64,000 bases of DNA from Ligula intestinalis. Its lineage: Eukaryota; Platyhelminthes; Cestoda; Diphyllobothriidea; Diphyllobothriidae. The DNA lies in contig JAYGXS010000003.1 in NCBI GenBank assembly GCA_036362985.1, positions 77,628,522-77,692,521 on the forward strand, in the 5' to 3' direction. Below are positions 31,801 to 40,700 of this stretch, in pieces; the stretch's first letter is position 1; each line of letters opens with the position of its first letter. Under the pieces are notes generated by a model. The model was not told the DNA's origin, ran no database searches, and saw only the letters and a program-made list of their open reading frames with translations. Position numbers and translations under genes: made by a program.

Positions 31801-33800
31801 CACTAAATGTTGGTATTTCGGGACAACGAAGGATTGGCACAGGAGAACGGTGTTCTCAGTCTCCCTTGGGGACTATGAATCCGGCATTCTACACCAGATA
31901 ACAGTGTTTCAGTGAACGGTTGCTTGCCGTTGGCTGAAGAATTTGCTTATTGTGAGCTGGTTTCTTACCATACTGGAATGCGTTCACGAATTTTTCTGGA
32001 TAGACGCCGGCTCGTGTGAGCAATATATCCTTACCTACGGGAGCAGGTTGATAAGTATACGCACAAATAGGTGGTCTGGGTGGGAATTTTGTCGTTGATC
32101 TCTCCGTATAGGATGGGAGTAATCGAGGATAGTACATGGGCGTTGGCTGCTGGGAAGATAGTTGCTTCAGCTTGACTCAGGCGCCTCCTTAGAAGTTCCC
32201 TTGCTCCACCCCTTTTAATGGAACCCTGATGAATACCCCTTTCTTTTCTTCTAAGGGTTTTGATGGCCTTTCAGCCCTGTTCTTAGCGATAAATCGACTG
32301 GGCTACCTATTTTGTCAAAGCACACATTGAACAATCTTTAGCTCCTCGTCGATACTATCAACCGAGCAGACCCTTTTCACCCTTTCCGTAAAAATCGTAC
32401 TAAATTCCGTCTGAAGTTTAACGGTACGAAGCAAGCAAAATGGATGTATTGCAAGAACCACCTCTCCTTACGATATACCTCAAGTTGAACACTCCCATTA
32501 GCCCTTTCACTCAGTAGTATATTAAGGAATAGGAGCGATTCAGATTGTTCTTCTTCTACTGTAAACTAGATAGACGGATGTGCCTGATTGAATGTACTCA
32601 TAAGAGCTGGAAGGTTGGTTTGGTCTGATGCAACTGCGAGTACAATTTCTTCGTAAAGTTTGTAGTACGTCAGATTATATATCTGATGGCTTAGTTGCGC
32701 AGCTTCTAGTTTACCCACGAATATATTTGCTAGAAGTCGACCCAGAGGCGAGCCCATTGTTACTCCATCCAGTTGCCTGTACTTGTTGTTGTCATGTTTT
32801 TCCCTCTTCCCTGACAACCGTTCTATTTTTTTTTCTAACAAGACAGTTTATTTACTTAATTACCGTATGAATGTAAAGGCCTGATGAGAACTATCGACAG
32901 CAAACATATGTTCGCCAATTCATATATAACTTTTTCGGGCTTACGTGCCTTCATCCAGTGCAGTAAGATATTCAAATTTGGGCAAAAAGCGTGAATCTTC
33001 GATGGCAGTGTAAAAAACATATACTGCATATCGTAACTTATGACGTTGACAGGGAATTGAAAACGACACGATCAATAAAATTACAAAATGAGATTACGAC
33101 ATACATAATGCTGCAAATCGTTCTTTCGTCCCTTCTTATTTTTGAGGCCCTGCCAAATCTTATGTGACGCTTGCTTCAGTATTGTGATATGGACTAAATA
33201 AATACACCAGTGGCACTCCGTGGCCCAAGTGAACGTGTACCTCATTTAAGTATACGGAGTTACTCTGCGTACCTTACGCTACCTGGGACATATATTCTTT
33301 TCTACTTTCAATTTCCTGATTAACTTAGCTCACGGGATAGTTAATCTTCAAAATTTATTTGTCCGTTTTTTTTAACAATCCTTAGTTTTACCTTATACTA
33401 ATCGCTGGCATTTTTATAAGTATACTTGCTTTAAAGTATCATAATAAATGACAAAATGCTCAATCAACATTAATTTCTGCTAAAAATTATAAATTGAACT
33501 TCGAGTTAATTGACTTATTACGTTTTCTAAAAAAATAAACGTTGGTATTCTGTTCGACCACGTTTGTTTTACTACACAGTTTGTCTCTTACTCTCAGTTT
33601 TGAATTCGGGGGAAGGATTCCACATTCAAATTGTGAGTGTTCGCGCGAATTCAATTCAATTTTTTGGCGCGTTGCGTTTTGAGATGGGTTTACAGCTACT
33701 TTTTCAGGTATTTACTCTCCACCTGACCCAACGCCTACAAAATAACGGGAAGAATCCGGATAATCTTTATTTTTTTGCCTTGAAGGACCGTTTCGCATAA
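13804..33800 (+). CDS. ADPRM-like metallophosphoesterase homologue, probably catalytically inactive (partial model)
   Basis: The exons I support are 13804-14199, 14249-14380, 17089-17277, 18604-18670, 18980-19047 and 20020-20215. All splice phases agree and all sites are GT/AG. A probable last exon is 33598-33800. The peptide follows the order of ADPRM, the Mn-dependent ADP-ribose/CDP-alcohol diphosphatase. RLFVFNNLRYSK stands where the family has a V-x-A-D-x-Q strand. LNLGGTIDT stands for LGDxID, and KVHHVLGDME for VHHxxGNHE. Then come YTLIVLDGYELLVV, CYRNLRILVG and SKSQLRWLEEALLS. The final exon has GFHIQIVSVRANSIQFFGAL. The Asp of motif 1, the Asp of GDxxD and the Asn-His of GNHE are all replaced, so metal binding is probably lost. 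I found no exon for the SHLP and GHTH motifs between 20216 and 33597, a span full of transposons and holding a 100-N gap. A recent pseudogene is the alternative, but six clean exons argue against it. Confidence 0.7.
14200..14248 (+). other. 49-bp intron
   Basis: The donor is AAG|gttggt and the acceptor tttcgctag|GTT. Removing these 49 bases joins SYLK to VHHVLGDME in frame, matching the contiguous motif of the ADPRM family. Reading through instead meets a stop at 14209-14211. Confidence 0.75.
14640..15295 (+). repeat. Interspersed repeat, family R2, copy 1 (in intron 2 of the ADPRM-like gene)
   Basis: The segment shares ordered blocks with 45560-46175: ctgtcagccactgcg/ctgtcagacactgcg, tggtgtgctaaaagccgtgg, gtcaggctgcagtggctcct and the end block with gtggacatcgtcgaaatc. 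A reversed copy is at 49690-50270. Each is 600-650 bp, GC-richer than the surrounding DNA. I see no coding capacity, and the class is unknown. Confidence 0.65.
15765..15968 (+). repeat. tRNA-derived SINE, family 1
   Basis: It contains the 5' block (gaggcccaaggcagggcggg), the middle block (gagtgttaatatcccctatg) and a tRNA-like core with gagctcgtggcccattcag (box A region) and gtcgcgagttcgaggctcgg (box B region, GAGTTCGAGGCTC). The 3' block is replaced after 15968 by a different sequence. Confidence 0.75.
15969..16030 (-). repeat. Segment resembling the Helitron 3' region
   Basis: The plus strand aagtttattaaaggaaatat followed by aggcaaatgcctttgaactc closely matches 59108-59156, which lies just inside the Helitron 3' end. 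On the minus strand both copies start gagggagttca and carry an AATAAA. Confidence 0.6.
16677..16765 (+). repeat. tRNA-derived SINE, family 1, 3' fragment
   Basis: Only the 3' block is present (ggctaataagccagaagtgg, then ctcccctgtctttgcc). It lies in intron 2 of the ADPRM-like gene. Confidence 0.6.
18675..18930. repeat. Composite tRNA-like SINE fragments
   Basis: On the minus strand, 18780-18690 contains a tRNA-like box A (gtggttcaatggtagag). On the plus strand, 18850-18930 has the family 1 3' block (ctaataggccagaaattg, ctccctagtcttcatcgg). The two parts are in opposite orientation, so this is a rearranged or double insertion in intron 4 of the ADPRM-like gene. Confidence 0.5.
19260..19560 (-). 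mobile_element. Penelope-like element fragment, GIY-YIG-type endonuclease end
   Basis: The minus-strand peptide has DKGPVQCTSMCIYPLVCSC followed by GAEYIDCTNKHFF and later GKHILKRH. This is the cysteine-bearing entry to the GIY-YIG endonuclease at the C-terminus of Penelope-like elements (C-x-Y-x-x-x-C-x-C-G-x-x-Y-I-G-x-T), with the second Gly changed to Asp. A frame-shifted relative occurs at 31889-32137, next to Penelope reverse transcriptase, which supports the call. It lies in intron 5 of the ADPRM-like gene. Confidence 0.7.
20576..20675. other. Assembly gap (100 N)
   Basis: Exactly 100 undetermined bases. It lies just after the last well-supported internal exon of the ADPRM-like gene and before a LINE ORF1 fragment. 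Missing coding sequence could lie here. Confidence 0.98.
20676..21255 (-). mobile_element. LINE ORF1, 3' part of a split minus-strand copy
   Basis: The minus strand reads SKKPPILV, FSPIEMDAIF and DLTPMQRR, then a Ser/Pro-rich region to the gap. It matches ORF1 of the LINE at 2071-5950. Its upstream half lies at 22640-22960, and the two halves are separated by a plus-strand LINE. Confidence 0.75.
21256..22639 (+). mobile_element. 5'-truncated CR1-like LINE inserted into LINE ORF1
   Basis: This starts in the RT thumb (MYVLPILEYCCPLF, VQRVFTRKIF, TFLWVRRFEAGLCFLF, AFLWNNIP), continues through a 3' UTR of about 900 bp and ends with the stem AGGCCCTCCGGGCCT at 22590-22604 and an (ATTT)n tail at about 22615-22638. 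The frame closes at 21703. The coding part is closely related to the copy at 406-1495. Truncation at the 5' end with an intact tail marks a typical dead-on-arrival insertion. Confidence 0.85.
22640..22960 (-). mobile_element. LINE ORF1, 5' part of the split minus-strand copy
   Basis: Minus-strand peptides include SRSKRCLRKANIITDIS, EKIDLSAMKNC and, in a shifted frame, CGFNYKIAEAIRLS. They correspond to PRPKRCLTTPISQ, KQIDLSALQNC and GFNYKIAEAKRLQS in the LINE at 5900-5454. The continuation, SKKPPILV, is at 21255. Confidence 0.75.
23218..23985 (+). mobile_element. LINE ORF2 linker and start of RT, first part of a split plus-strand copy
   Basis: The peptide LDVNVCTDTLYKVLDPL, then FTENPSLNVAKIF and YRPGPDGVPL, matches the minus-strand LINE at 26513-26163 and upstream. 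The frame has several stops. It ends at 23985 within the ETLIKEK codons of the family, and the next residues (MRHLTENNLLNTAQHG) appear at 29539. It is truncated at its 5' end. Confidence 0.8.
24449..25839 (-). pseudogene. LINE reverse transcriptase (broken)
   Basis: Four minus-strand blocks (25839-25399, 25325-25113, 25100-24867, 24706-24449) add up to an RT with palm and thumb. Motifs seen are STSLDNFRPINTLPAAT, AQHGFLEKRSC, FDFTKAFDRVDHNLL, the catalytic YADDLKVAYRY, KCSVMIVGD and MYVRPSLEYCSSLFS. The catalytic YADD box is intact in this copy, while the frame is broken in at least three places. Confidence 0.8.
26682..27347 (-). pseudogene. LINE ORF2 endonuclease domain (open for 221 codons)
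   Basis: This is the best-preserved coding block of the nested LINE. It shows the APE-type endonuclease order: LKLVVLNARSLINK, CPDIVMVTETW, YACVRNDRNNGRGGVS, YSLLVGCVDRPPNANADYD, LILGDFNLPEVQWF and KANILDLVF. The catalytic-region Asn, Glu and GDFN residues are present. The domain nicks the target DNA. The ORF is cut off after LVFCRAC by a frame change, so the enzyme would not be fused to the RT. Confidence 0.85.
27420..28560 (-). pseudogene. LINE ORF1 with an internal tandem duplication
   Basis: The main open block is 28266-27673 (197 codons), rich in Ser, Thr, Lys and acidic residues. Two segments about 425 bp apart are alike: TSGSIEPKVPDKDA with HKQTIVVKVAPE, and TSEPSVPDTSAPS with RKQKIVVKGAPE. 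The nucleotide similarity continues at 27880-27995 and 28300-28440, so the unit is duplicated head to tail. A charged stretch (DYELKERRKMRQ, EKRRTNGE) closes ORF1 near 27420. I recognise no conserved domain. Confidence 0.65.
28830..28916 (+). repeat. tRNA-like (SINE-type) sequence
   Basis: The segment has a box A-like cgaagtggccgggctgcc and a box B-like gggttcgagatccgcg, spaced as in a class II (Leu/Ser) tRNA. The putative acceptor stem ends (gtgtcga/gtggcga) do not pair, so it reads as a tRNA-derived fragment, not a tRNA gene. It sits in the 5' region of the nested LINE. Confidence 0.5.
29521..31275 (+). mobile_element. LINE reverse transcriptase and 3' end, second part of the split plus-strand copy
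   Basis: The copy resumes with MRHLTENNLLNTAQHG, then NFTKAFDRIDHNLL, GVMQGSVLGPLLF and YAGDLKVAYRYKPAD. The catalytic YADD has become YAGD. The thumb (MYVRPSLEYCSLLFS, SVQHFFTRRVFT) and 3' UTR follow. It ends near 31275 at ctggcataataaacata, the sequence that also precedes the tail of the nested minus-strand copy. The open frame 29794-30177 ends in frameshifts. Confidence 0.85.
31850..32880 (-). mobile_element. Penelope-like element, degenerate RT and endonuclease part
   Basis: The minus-strand peptide at 32841-32566 has QLDGVTMGSPLGRLLANIF followed by VGKLE, the typical RT box of Penelope-like elements. It then shows YYKLYEEIVLAV where an active element has a Y-x-D-D catalytic box. The next stretch, to about 32300, shows more of the RT (ESLLFLNILLSE, VYRKERW, FACFVPLNFRRNLV). 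32137-31889 matches, in a shifted frame, the GIY-YIG region at 19530-19264. It is inactive. It sits between the LINE nest and the last ADPRM-like exon. Confidence 0.8.
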
Positions 33801-34184
33801 GTAGTTGCAGTCCTTTTGTGTGCTTGTAAAAGTCGAATCAGACTTCTTATTTCACTTTTACAAGCACTAGTGCTTGACATCTTTTTATGTGCTTCTGCGC
33901 TTTACTTCTTTATACCGAAAAATATTCATATAGCCCGTTAGTTAACCGTTATGTGGTTTGTTCCTCCCTTTTGGGAGAAACGTAGCTATAGTGCCTAATA
34001 GCTCCTTCGGGCTTCACGCGCAGTACTGGGTTAGATCTATCGCTCATCCCAGATGATGCTTTTCACTGTTCGGAAATCTGGTTCAGACCCTTGAAATTCC
34101 GCTACCTGTACTTGATTATTTTGATGTTAGTAGTGGTTTGGAGCTTCCGGCAAAGTTAGAACAAGTTGACTAAACACAGTTGCG

Positions 34185-34300
34185 TATGAGAAAAGATGAA
34201 GACTGATCGAGCACTACAACAATTTGTTTACGTTTTTGAGCCTCCGAACTTATACTGGAATCTACTGCAGAGACAGTAGCAGCAACAGGCATTTGAATTC
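34185..34300 (+). repeat. Interspersed repeat, family R3, copy 2
   Basis: gagcactacaacaatttgtt, gagcctccgaacttatactg and gacagtagcagcaacag recur in the order seen at 12565-12685. It lies in the spacer between the ADPRM-like gene and LIN54. The remainder of 33801-34990 shows nothing I recognise. Confidence 0.55.
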
Positions 34301-34991
34301 TTCTGTCTCTTAACTTTTTGTATAGCATCACGGAATTTGTTGTTAGGTCTTTTATGTTACAGAATAGTCGTTATAAACATTTCAGAAGCTAGTTTCAGAC
34401 GTTTCTGTAGTTTCTGGCAAAGCGACGCTTTCCAGCATGATGCAAACGCTGTTTCCAACGAAGGTCGGCGCGCATGAATTTTTAGGTGTTACATGGCAAT
34501 GAAGTTCGTTGAAGCGTAGATATACAGATGGTCGTCGGTCCGTAGTACTATAGCGTCGTATTAAGAAATTAAATTATATAAACAGGCCTCCTAAAAGGAC
34601 CATGCCAGCACGACCGCATTACGACCTGGTGACCATCGCTCGATGTCCAAATAAAGCATGAACAGCCGCCGAAATCTACACGTCAAGGCCGTAGAGGTGG
34701 TGCTATTTAGCTAACAACCCGGAACGTTCTTGGTAACCTATCACTCCCTGAAGAAAATAAGCAATTTCCTTATTGCTGGTCCATTATTTTCCTAACGAAT
34801 CTTTGCTTACGGGCGAAAAACAGTTATGTAGTCGTCTCTTGATTTTGTTGAAGTTACCTGGCGCTCATTTTTTCACTTCTAAATATGTACGAAACAATAT
34901 TCGCTTTCCTATGTCCACGTAATTTTGCTTTGCTTTTTTGCCTTCTTAAGATCGTTTATGCCCGAACCCCCCGTTTTATTAATTGAGGAAA

Positions 34992-37539
34992 ATGAATCAA
35001 CAGCCCATCAACGTGAAGCTGACGATTCCACAGAAGGTTGGATTTCCGGGCAATGCAAACGTGTACCAGACCTTTCCAGCACAGGCGGGACCAGGTGGTC
35101 ATGTTATCTTTCAGCAGAAGCCACAAGAGTTTAACCAAATGTCCGTACCGTCCCTTCTGACTTCATCGGCCGTGCAACTTAATACGAATACTGCTGTTCA
35201 GTATGCACGGAAACCCCAGGAAATGACAAGTAATTGCTCTTATTTTTATTTTTATTTGTTTTCCAACTCCAAAAAACTTATATCAACAAAGCGGCTAGTT
35301 AGTGTTTCCCGTTTTTGTGGTTGGCATATTGTTCCAGACCAGCCTGTTATGGAAAATCCTCTGCATGACTTTTGACAGTCGAACGACCCATTCAGTAAAA
35401 ACTGGCTTAGTTTCGTTCTCTTTTTTCAGTCAAGATAATTAAACGCGTTTTTTAAATGTATGGTGACTGTTTATGATGAAAATTCGCTTCATAATTTTAG
35501 TATTAATTGTCGCTGTTTCAGCAAGACTAATTTTTATCACATGCACATGTTTTTAGCGCTGTGACACCCCTCTTAAAAAAAACTAAAAATCAAACTGTTG
35601 CTTTATTTCGTTTGCAGTCGTCGGGCCGGGTGGAACTTTTATGGCAAGTTCTTTGACACAGTCCTTTGGCCAGGTAGTTGGCCTCAACCAGTCACCCATG
35701 TCTGGCATGGCAACTATGCCCAACCTCATGGGACCCAATGTTGCGCTCTCAGCACCATCCAACATAAACAATCTAACTAATCCTCGTAAACCGTGCAACT
35801 GCACGAAGTCACACTGCTTGAAACTCTACTGCGAGTGCTTTGCTCAAGGACAGCTGTGTCAAAATTGTAACTGCAACAACTGCATGAACAACCTAGCCTA
35901 TGAGGAGGAGCGCGGCAGGGCAATCAAGATGACTCTTGAGCGGAATCCCATGGCTTTTCATCCGAAAATTGGTCGGGGTGAGGGCGAAAGGAAACACACC
36001 AAAGGCTGCAATTGTAAAAGATCTGGATGTCTCAAGAATTACTGTGAGTGTTATGAGGCTAAAATCAGCTGCTCCGATCTTTGCAGATGCCAAGGTTGCC
36101 GAAACACAGAGGACAGCATCGAACGCCGTTCTCTGATGCGTCTGGCTGCTATGGGCTCGTTAAGGTCTCGCCAGCCGAATGCTTTTAAAAAACATCTCAT
36201 CAAACCGCCCCCAGAAACGTAAGTCGTATTTTTTTCCTTTTAATAAGAAAATGTCACCCCCTTCATAATTTGGATTTGTTACTTTTTTGTTGAATGTTGT
36301 TTTTGCAGGTGTAAATTGTAATCTTAGACACCCCAGGACTTACTAAACGGTTTGACAAAAAATACTATGAATTGAAACCACTTGCATGATAATCTTTTAT
36401 TTTTTCATAGGCTTCCGCACGTATTCTTCACCTGGGAAACGATCGAAGCAACAGCCAGTTGTCTTCTTGCTCAGGCCGAGGATGCGGAGCGCCGCGATTT
36501 GCCACCAGCCTCACAAGAACGTCTTATTTTGGAAGAGTTTGGTAGAGCCGTTGATCGTGTCATAGAAGCAGCGAGCAAGGTAATTTTCCACTTTTACTTG
36601 TGTTAATCAGAACTATTTCGCTTAAGTGTGTGAAATATTTGTCTGGTGGATGGTTTCAAAGAAGCCCTGCGATGCCAAATTTTTGTATTAAAAGTACTTG
36701 AATGATAATATACTAGCATGTATGGAAACCGTAAGATGACACCGGACACTGCGGTTGGACTCTCTCCTTGAAATTAGTTTAAAATAAAATACGATTCTAG
36801 TCAACAGGTAATACCGCCAACTGAGAACTAAGGTATCAAATTTCCAATGCTCAGCATTTCATCTACAAGAATTATTAATACATCTTACTTCGAAAAGTTT
36901 TTCTCTTGCCTTGCATGAGTGTCTTTGTTGATGGTAGACATCCCTTCTTACCAGTGGTGCTTTCCTTTTAATCCCAAGGCTCAAGTCCGTCCACGTACAT
37001 CCCTGATAACCGGGTCGGGTGTGAGTGGTACGGGTTTGCCCGAAGACATGACTGTAGGTTCGAGTCGTGGTCCTATGGGTTCTACTTCTGCCGGCGGGGC
37101 TGGGGGCATGCTTCACGGGGAGGACGATGACGATGAAGACATGCTACGCGACTTGGACCACGATGACCCTGATGATCTCCTCGATGAGGAAGATGTGGAG
37201 GAAGACGATGATGATGTCGATGATGCAAGAGACCTCCTGAGGCCAAGTCGGGAGCGCCACTCGCAGCATCACTCACATCATCGACACCAGCGTGGTGGCG
37301 AAGAAATAGGCAGGAGTATGTCCGGTGTTCACCATCCTCACCAGCGTGTAGCCCCGATGCTTGAGGATACTATGGATGATGACGAGGAGGAAGGTGGTCG
37401 AGGCACAGGCGGGAACAGCATGATGCGCTCTCATCGGATGCCCTCAGTCAAATTTATCTCCCGGGGACGTCATTATGTCTCCCACTCAGGCAGCAGTTCA
37501 TCGCGCAAGGGCACAAATGTGCCTCAACCACAGATATAG
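34992..37539 (+). CDS. LIN54: LIN54 homologue, DNA-binding subunit of the MuvB/DREAM complex
   Basis: Exons 34992-35229, 35618-36218, 36411-36579 and 36979-37539 join in phase into 522 residues. LIN54 binds the CHR promoter element and recruits MuvB (DREAM or B-MYB complexes) to cell-cycle genes in the nucleus. The first CXC repeat (about residues 136-170: [19 protein letters not shown]) and the second (about 208-243: [18 protein letters not shown]) are complete, with the hinge [11 protein letters not shown] between them. Both tyrosines that enter the minor groove in LIN54 are kept (Tyr150, Tyr221). Residues 284-336 match the C-terminal helical region ([23 protein letters not shown]). The ATG at 34992 is chosen because an in-frame TAA lies at 34980-34982. 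The N-terminus is shorter than in vertebrates (522 against about 749 residues overall), so an upstream exon cannot be excluded. The last exon adds a long acidic, His- and Gly-rich tail. Confidence 0.93.
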
Positions 37540-37746
37540 AGTTCCGTGCATTTTTACGCATTTGAACTCATTGTACAGAAATTTCAGAATTGTGTATGTG
37601 GCTCTTGATTATATATATATATATACAACTATTTATTGAAAGTGTTTTGTAAACGTTGTCTTATGTAATCAGTAGGTGAAGTAGACGTGAGAACTATAAC
37701 TTCGGTAAAAAAAACAAAAACAGCAATCATGGTACATTTATTGGAG

Positions 37747-37752
37747 ATTAAA
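37747..37752 (+). promoter_or_regulatory. Possible poly(A) signal of LIN54
   Basis: ATTAAA lies about 210 bp after the stop codon, past a (TA)n run at 37610-37625. Only the hexamer supports it. Confidence 0.4.
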
Positions 37753-37759
37753 TGCTTTA

Positions 37760-40700
37760 TTTGATGGTAACCGTCTGATTGAATCAAGTTTCATGGTCCT
37801 TTGACCTATAGATGGCTGATTTAGCCATCGGTTGTGACAAACATTGGCCTATCATAGTGTTTTCATCTGGCATCCCATAGATAAATATTCAGCGATCCAA
37901 TATTTGCTCCGTTTGAAGTACTCGGGTTTCAGGTATTGCAGTGCCTCCGTAGCCGGCACCGTCGCGTCGCTTGGTATGCAGTGGAACAAGCGTCTGTCTC
38001 GTCCGCTGTCCTCACGAGTATGTGGTGCTTATTGCTTGAGGCCAGGAGGCATAAATGCACTGGTTGGTCTGTTATTGACGGAGTGGTCGGTAACGAGGTT
38101 CGCGTTCTTACTTTACCAAAACCCATACCGCTCTGAGTCCGTCCGGGCCGGATGCATCGATCTTTAACCCGCATGTCCGCCATCGGTAGTCATTAAAGTT
38201 GAGTAAGGAAAATATATCTACTCAAAATGATGACGTTTTGCACTTCTGCCTGCCTGTGGACATTGCTGACGTAAAAATTCATTGAGATTTATCCTGGGGA
38301 AATCGGGGTTAATCGTCTGATAGTTGCACTTCCCATTCTGAAATTCAGTGCTTCTGCGAATTTAGAGCCCCGCATGGGCTTCGGCAGCCGAAGACGCATA
38401 ATTTCAAAATAAGCAGTGAACAGATGAAAAAAGCCGCCACAAAGGCTTATTCAGGTGCAGAGAACAGCGGCAAGACGGTTTCAGGCCTGAGTCGCTTGTT
38501 TATATACACCCTAACGGGCATGCCGCAGCGCACCCGCGTTATCGGACACAGACGCACTGACTGGAGAGTCACCGCAATTTGCGAATATGTCGGCCTCCAT
38601 TAGTTTGATTTTTGTAAACGAAGAAGTCTGTCGCGTGCAGCCCTGGGTGGACGCTGCGCGGTGACTTGGGACAGACTCGTTAAGCTCCTAGCGCACTCAC
38701 ACTTTCCGCCTTTGCTCTGATGACGAAACAGCATCAAGACTAGTCGTCGTGGATGCGGACACAACGGCCAGCAAAACATAACAGCGCTTAAATGCTCACC
38801 ACACGCAGCAGGGTTCCATAGTCTATGCAAATCTGCCATAAAGGCAACCGAGACTTCATATTAGTGAGCGCACTGAAGAACAGAAGGAATAATTGTAGCT
38901 AGACTCAGGGCCGAGTTGTCCCGACAATTAGCAGCCTTTTTTGCAGCGACAGATAACGCACCGTTACATGTTCAAGCCCGTAATCGCGGTGAAGAATGCA
39001 CTGATTTGCTATGCTGATGGCTTCCCAAGTTTCGGCTTTATTGTTTCTTCACTTTTTCGCATTCTAGTCACCCATCTGAGCCTGTCGACCAACCATAGTG
39101 GCTGGCGCGGCCTAGAGGCATACCTCTACGGTGTAACAGCACGTACATAAGAGACTCGCCGGGATTCAGCACCAAGTGATATCGCGTGCAGTGAGTTAGT
39201 CTGACCCCATTTGTGATCCAGCACAGCCCGTTATGGAGTGCGTTTTGACCTACCGTCCCAGATGGAAATCGCCCAGACCAAAAGTAAGCTAATGCATGCG
39301 CTGAACGGGTCGGTGCATTAACTTCAACAGATATATGATATCAGAAAAACACTCACAGGTACTTTCAAGCGTCACCTGACTATCCGACCGTCGACTTCGA
39401 CTATGTTCGACGCGTGGTTCAGGCGACTAACGCGTAGATTAGTTATAAGCGGTAATAGGCTTGTGTCGCATCTACCACATTGTCAGCACAAATCTTATGT
39501 TACGAACCTGCCGCACGCCTCGATATCCGTCTGCCCAAAACTCATCTCAATCTAATCCCTAAATCAAAACTTAATAGTAAGGGCGGGAGAAGAGAAGCGC
39601 ATTGACGTATTCTAACGACGTATATCAGGCAAAAAATAACATATGTGAAGGTCCAAAGTCACACTGAAATCGGACCAATCACACAATATCCTTGAACGGT
39701 TAGCACTTAAACTACAATTCCGACTCATGCGATTGGTTGATTAGACCTCCAAGCCTGTCGAGAGCTGACGCAACATCAGTACGCGGATTAAATACATGAC
39801 TGTACTTTTTTGCAGTGCCGGTAGCAGGAAAAGCCTAAGCTGACGAAATAACGGGTTTATGCGTAATTAGTTGTGCAGTTCTTTTTGGAGCTCAAGTTAG
39901 AAAATTTGAATCAAGGGTAGAAAAAGTTGTACGTTACAGTATAGGCGGAAAAGGTAATTCAGTCTATTTTTTAGGGTAACCGTCGGAGACCATAATTTGC
40001 ATGACGACAGATTGAGGCACTGAGAAAGCACTGAGCTGGCATTAGCGGGAATTAAATGTCAATGGCGGAGTCAACGGCATTCAAAAAAACTGGTATTACA
40101 TCGCGAGTAGTTTATCATGTTGGGCATGGTAGATGCGGGAACCGTCACCCTGAAGGCCAGATATACCATCCCGAGGGAGCAGTTGAGCCGTGCTCTCCGT
40201 AACGGCATTATTAACACAGAGTACTACTGTATTGAAAAGCTTTCGACAATAAGTTGGCGTTCCCAATCGAGCGAAGATTTTCTCTTACAACTTAAACGAC
40301 ATGACTTACAGGAATAAAAACTGCGTTCTTCGTTGCCCTTTGTAGTTCGAGCAAAAGGTGAAACAGCAGATTACCATACAAACGCGTTGTGCTACCTTAA
40401 AGTGACAAGGGGTAGTGAACAGACACAACTATATTGCAGAAGCGATTAGGCAAACAGAAGTAGACTGTGAAGCAGATGATGCGATCTGCTAATGTCTCTG
40501 ACGATGAATCCACGACGGATGTCGAAACTTCAGACGAACAAACGTATCGTCCCAGCGATCGAGTCGTCTTCTTCTCAATTATTTCCTGAGACTCACACGC
40601 TCGCTTATATTGAAAAGTAGACCGTGTTAGACAACCTTCTGTAGTTGGCAGCGGGTAAGCCTTGCGCGACGGGATATGAGATTAAGAAGCATTAATAATA

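Noticed and set aside
37844..38167. Plus-strand ORF of 107 codons after LIN54
   Set aside because: No motif, no splice context and no repeat partner in the window. Codon pattern looks random.
40117..40317. Plus-strand ORF of 66 codons
   Set aside because: Plausible-looking peptide but isolated, with no neighbouring exons and no family I recognise.
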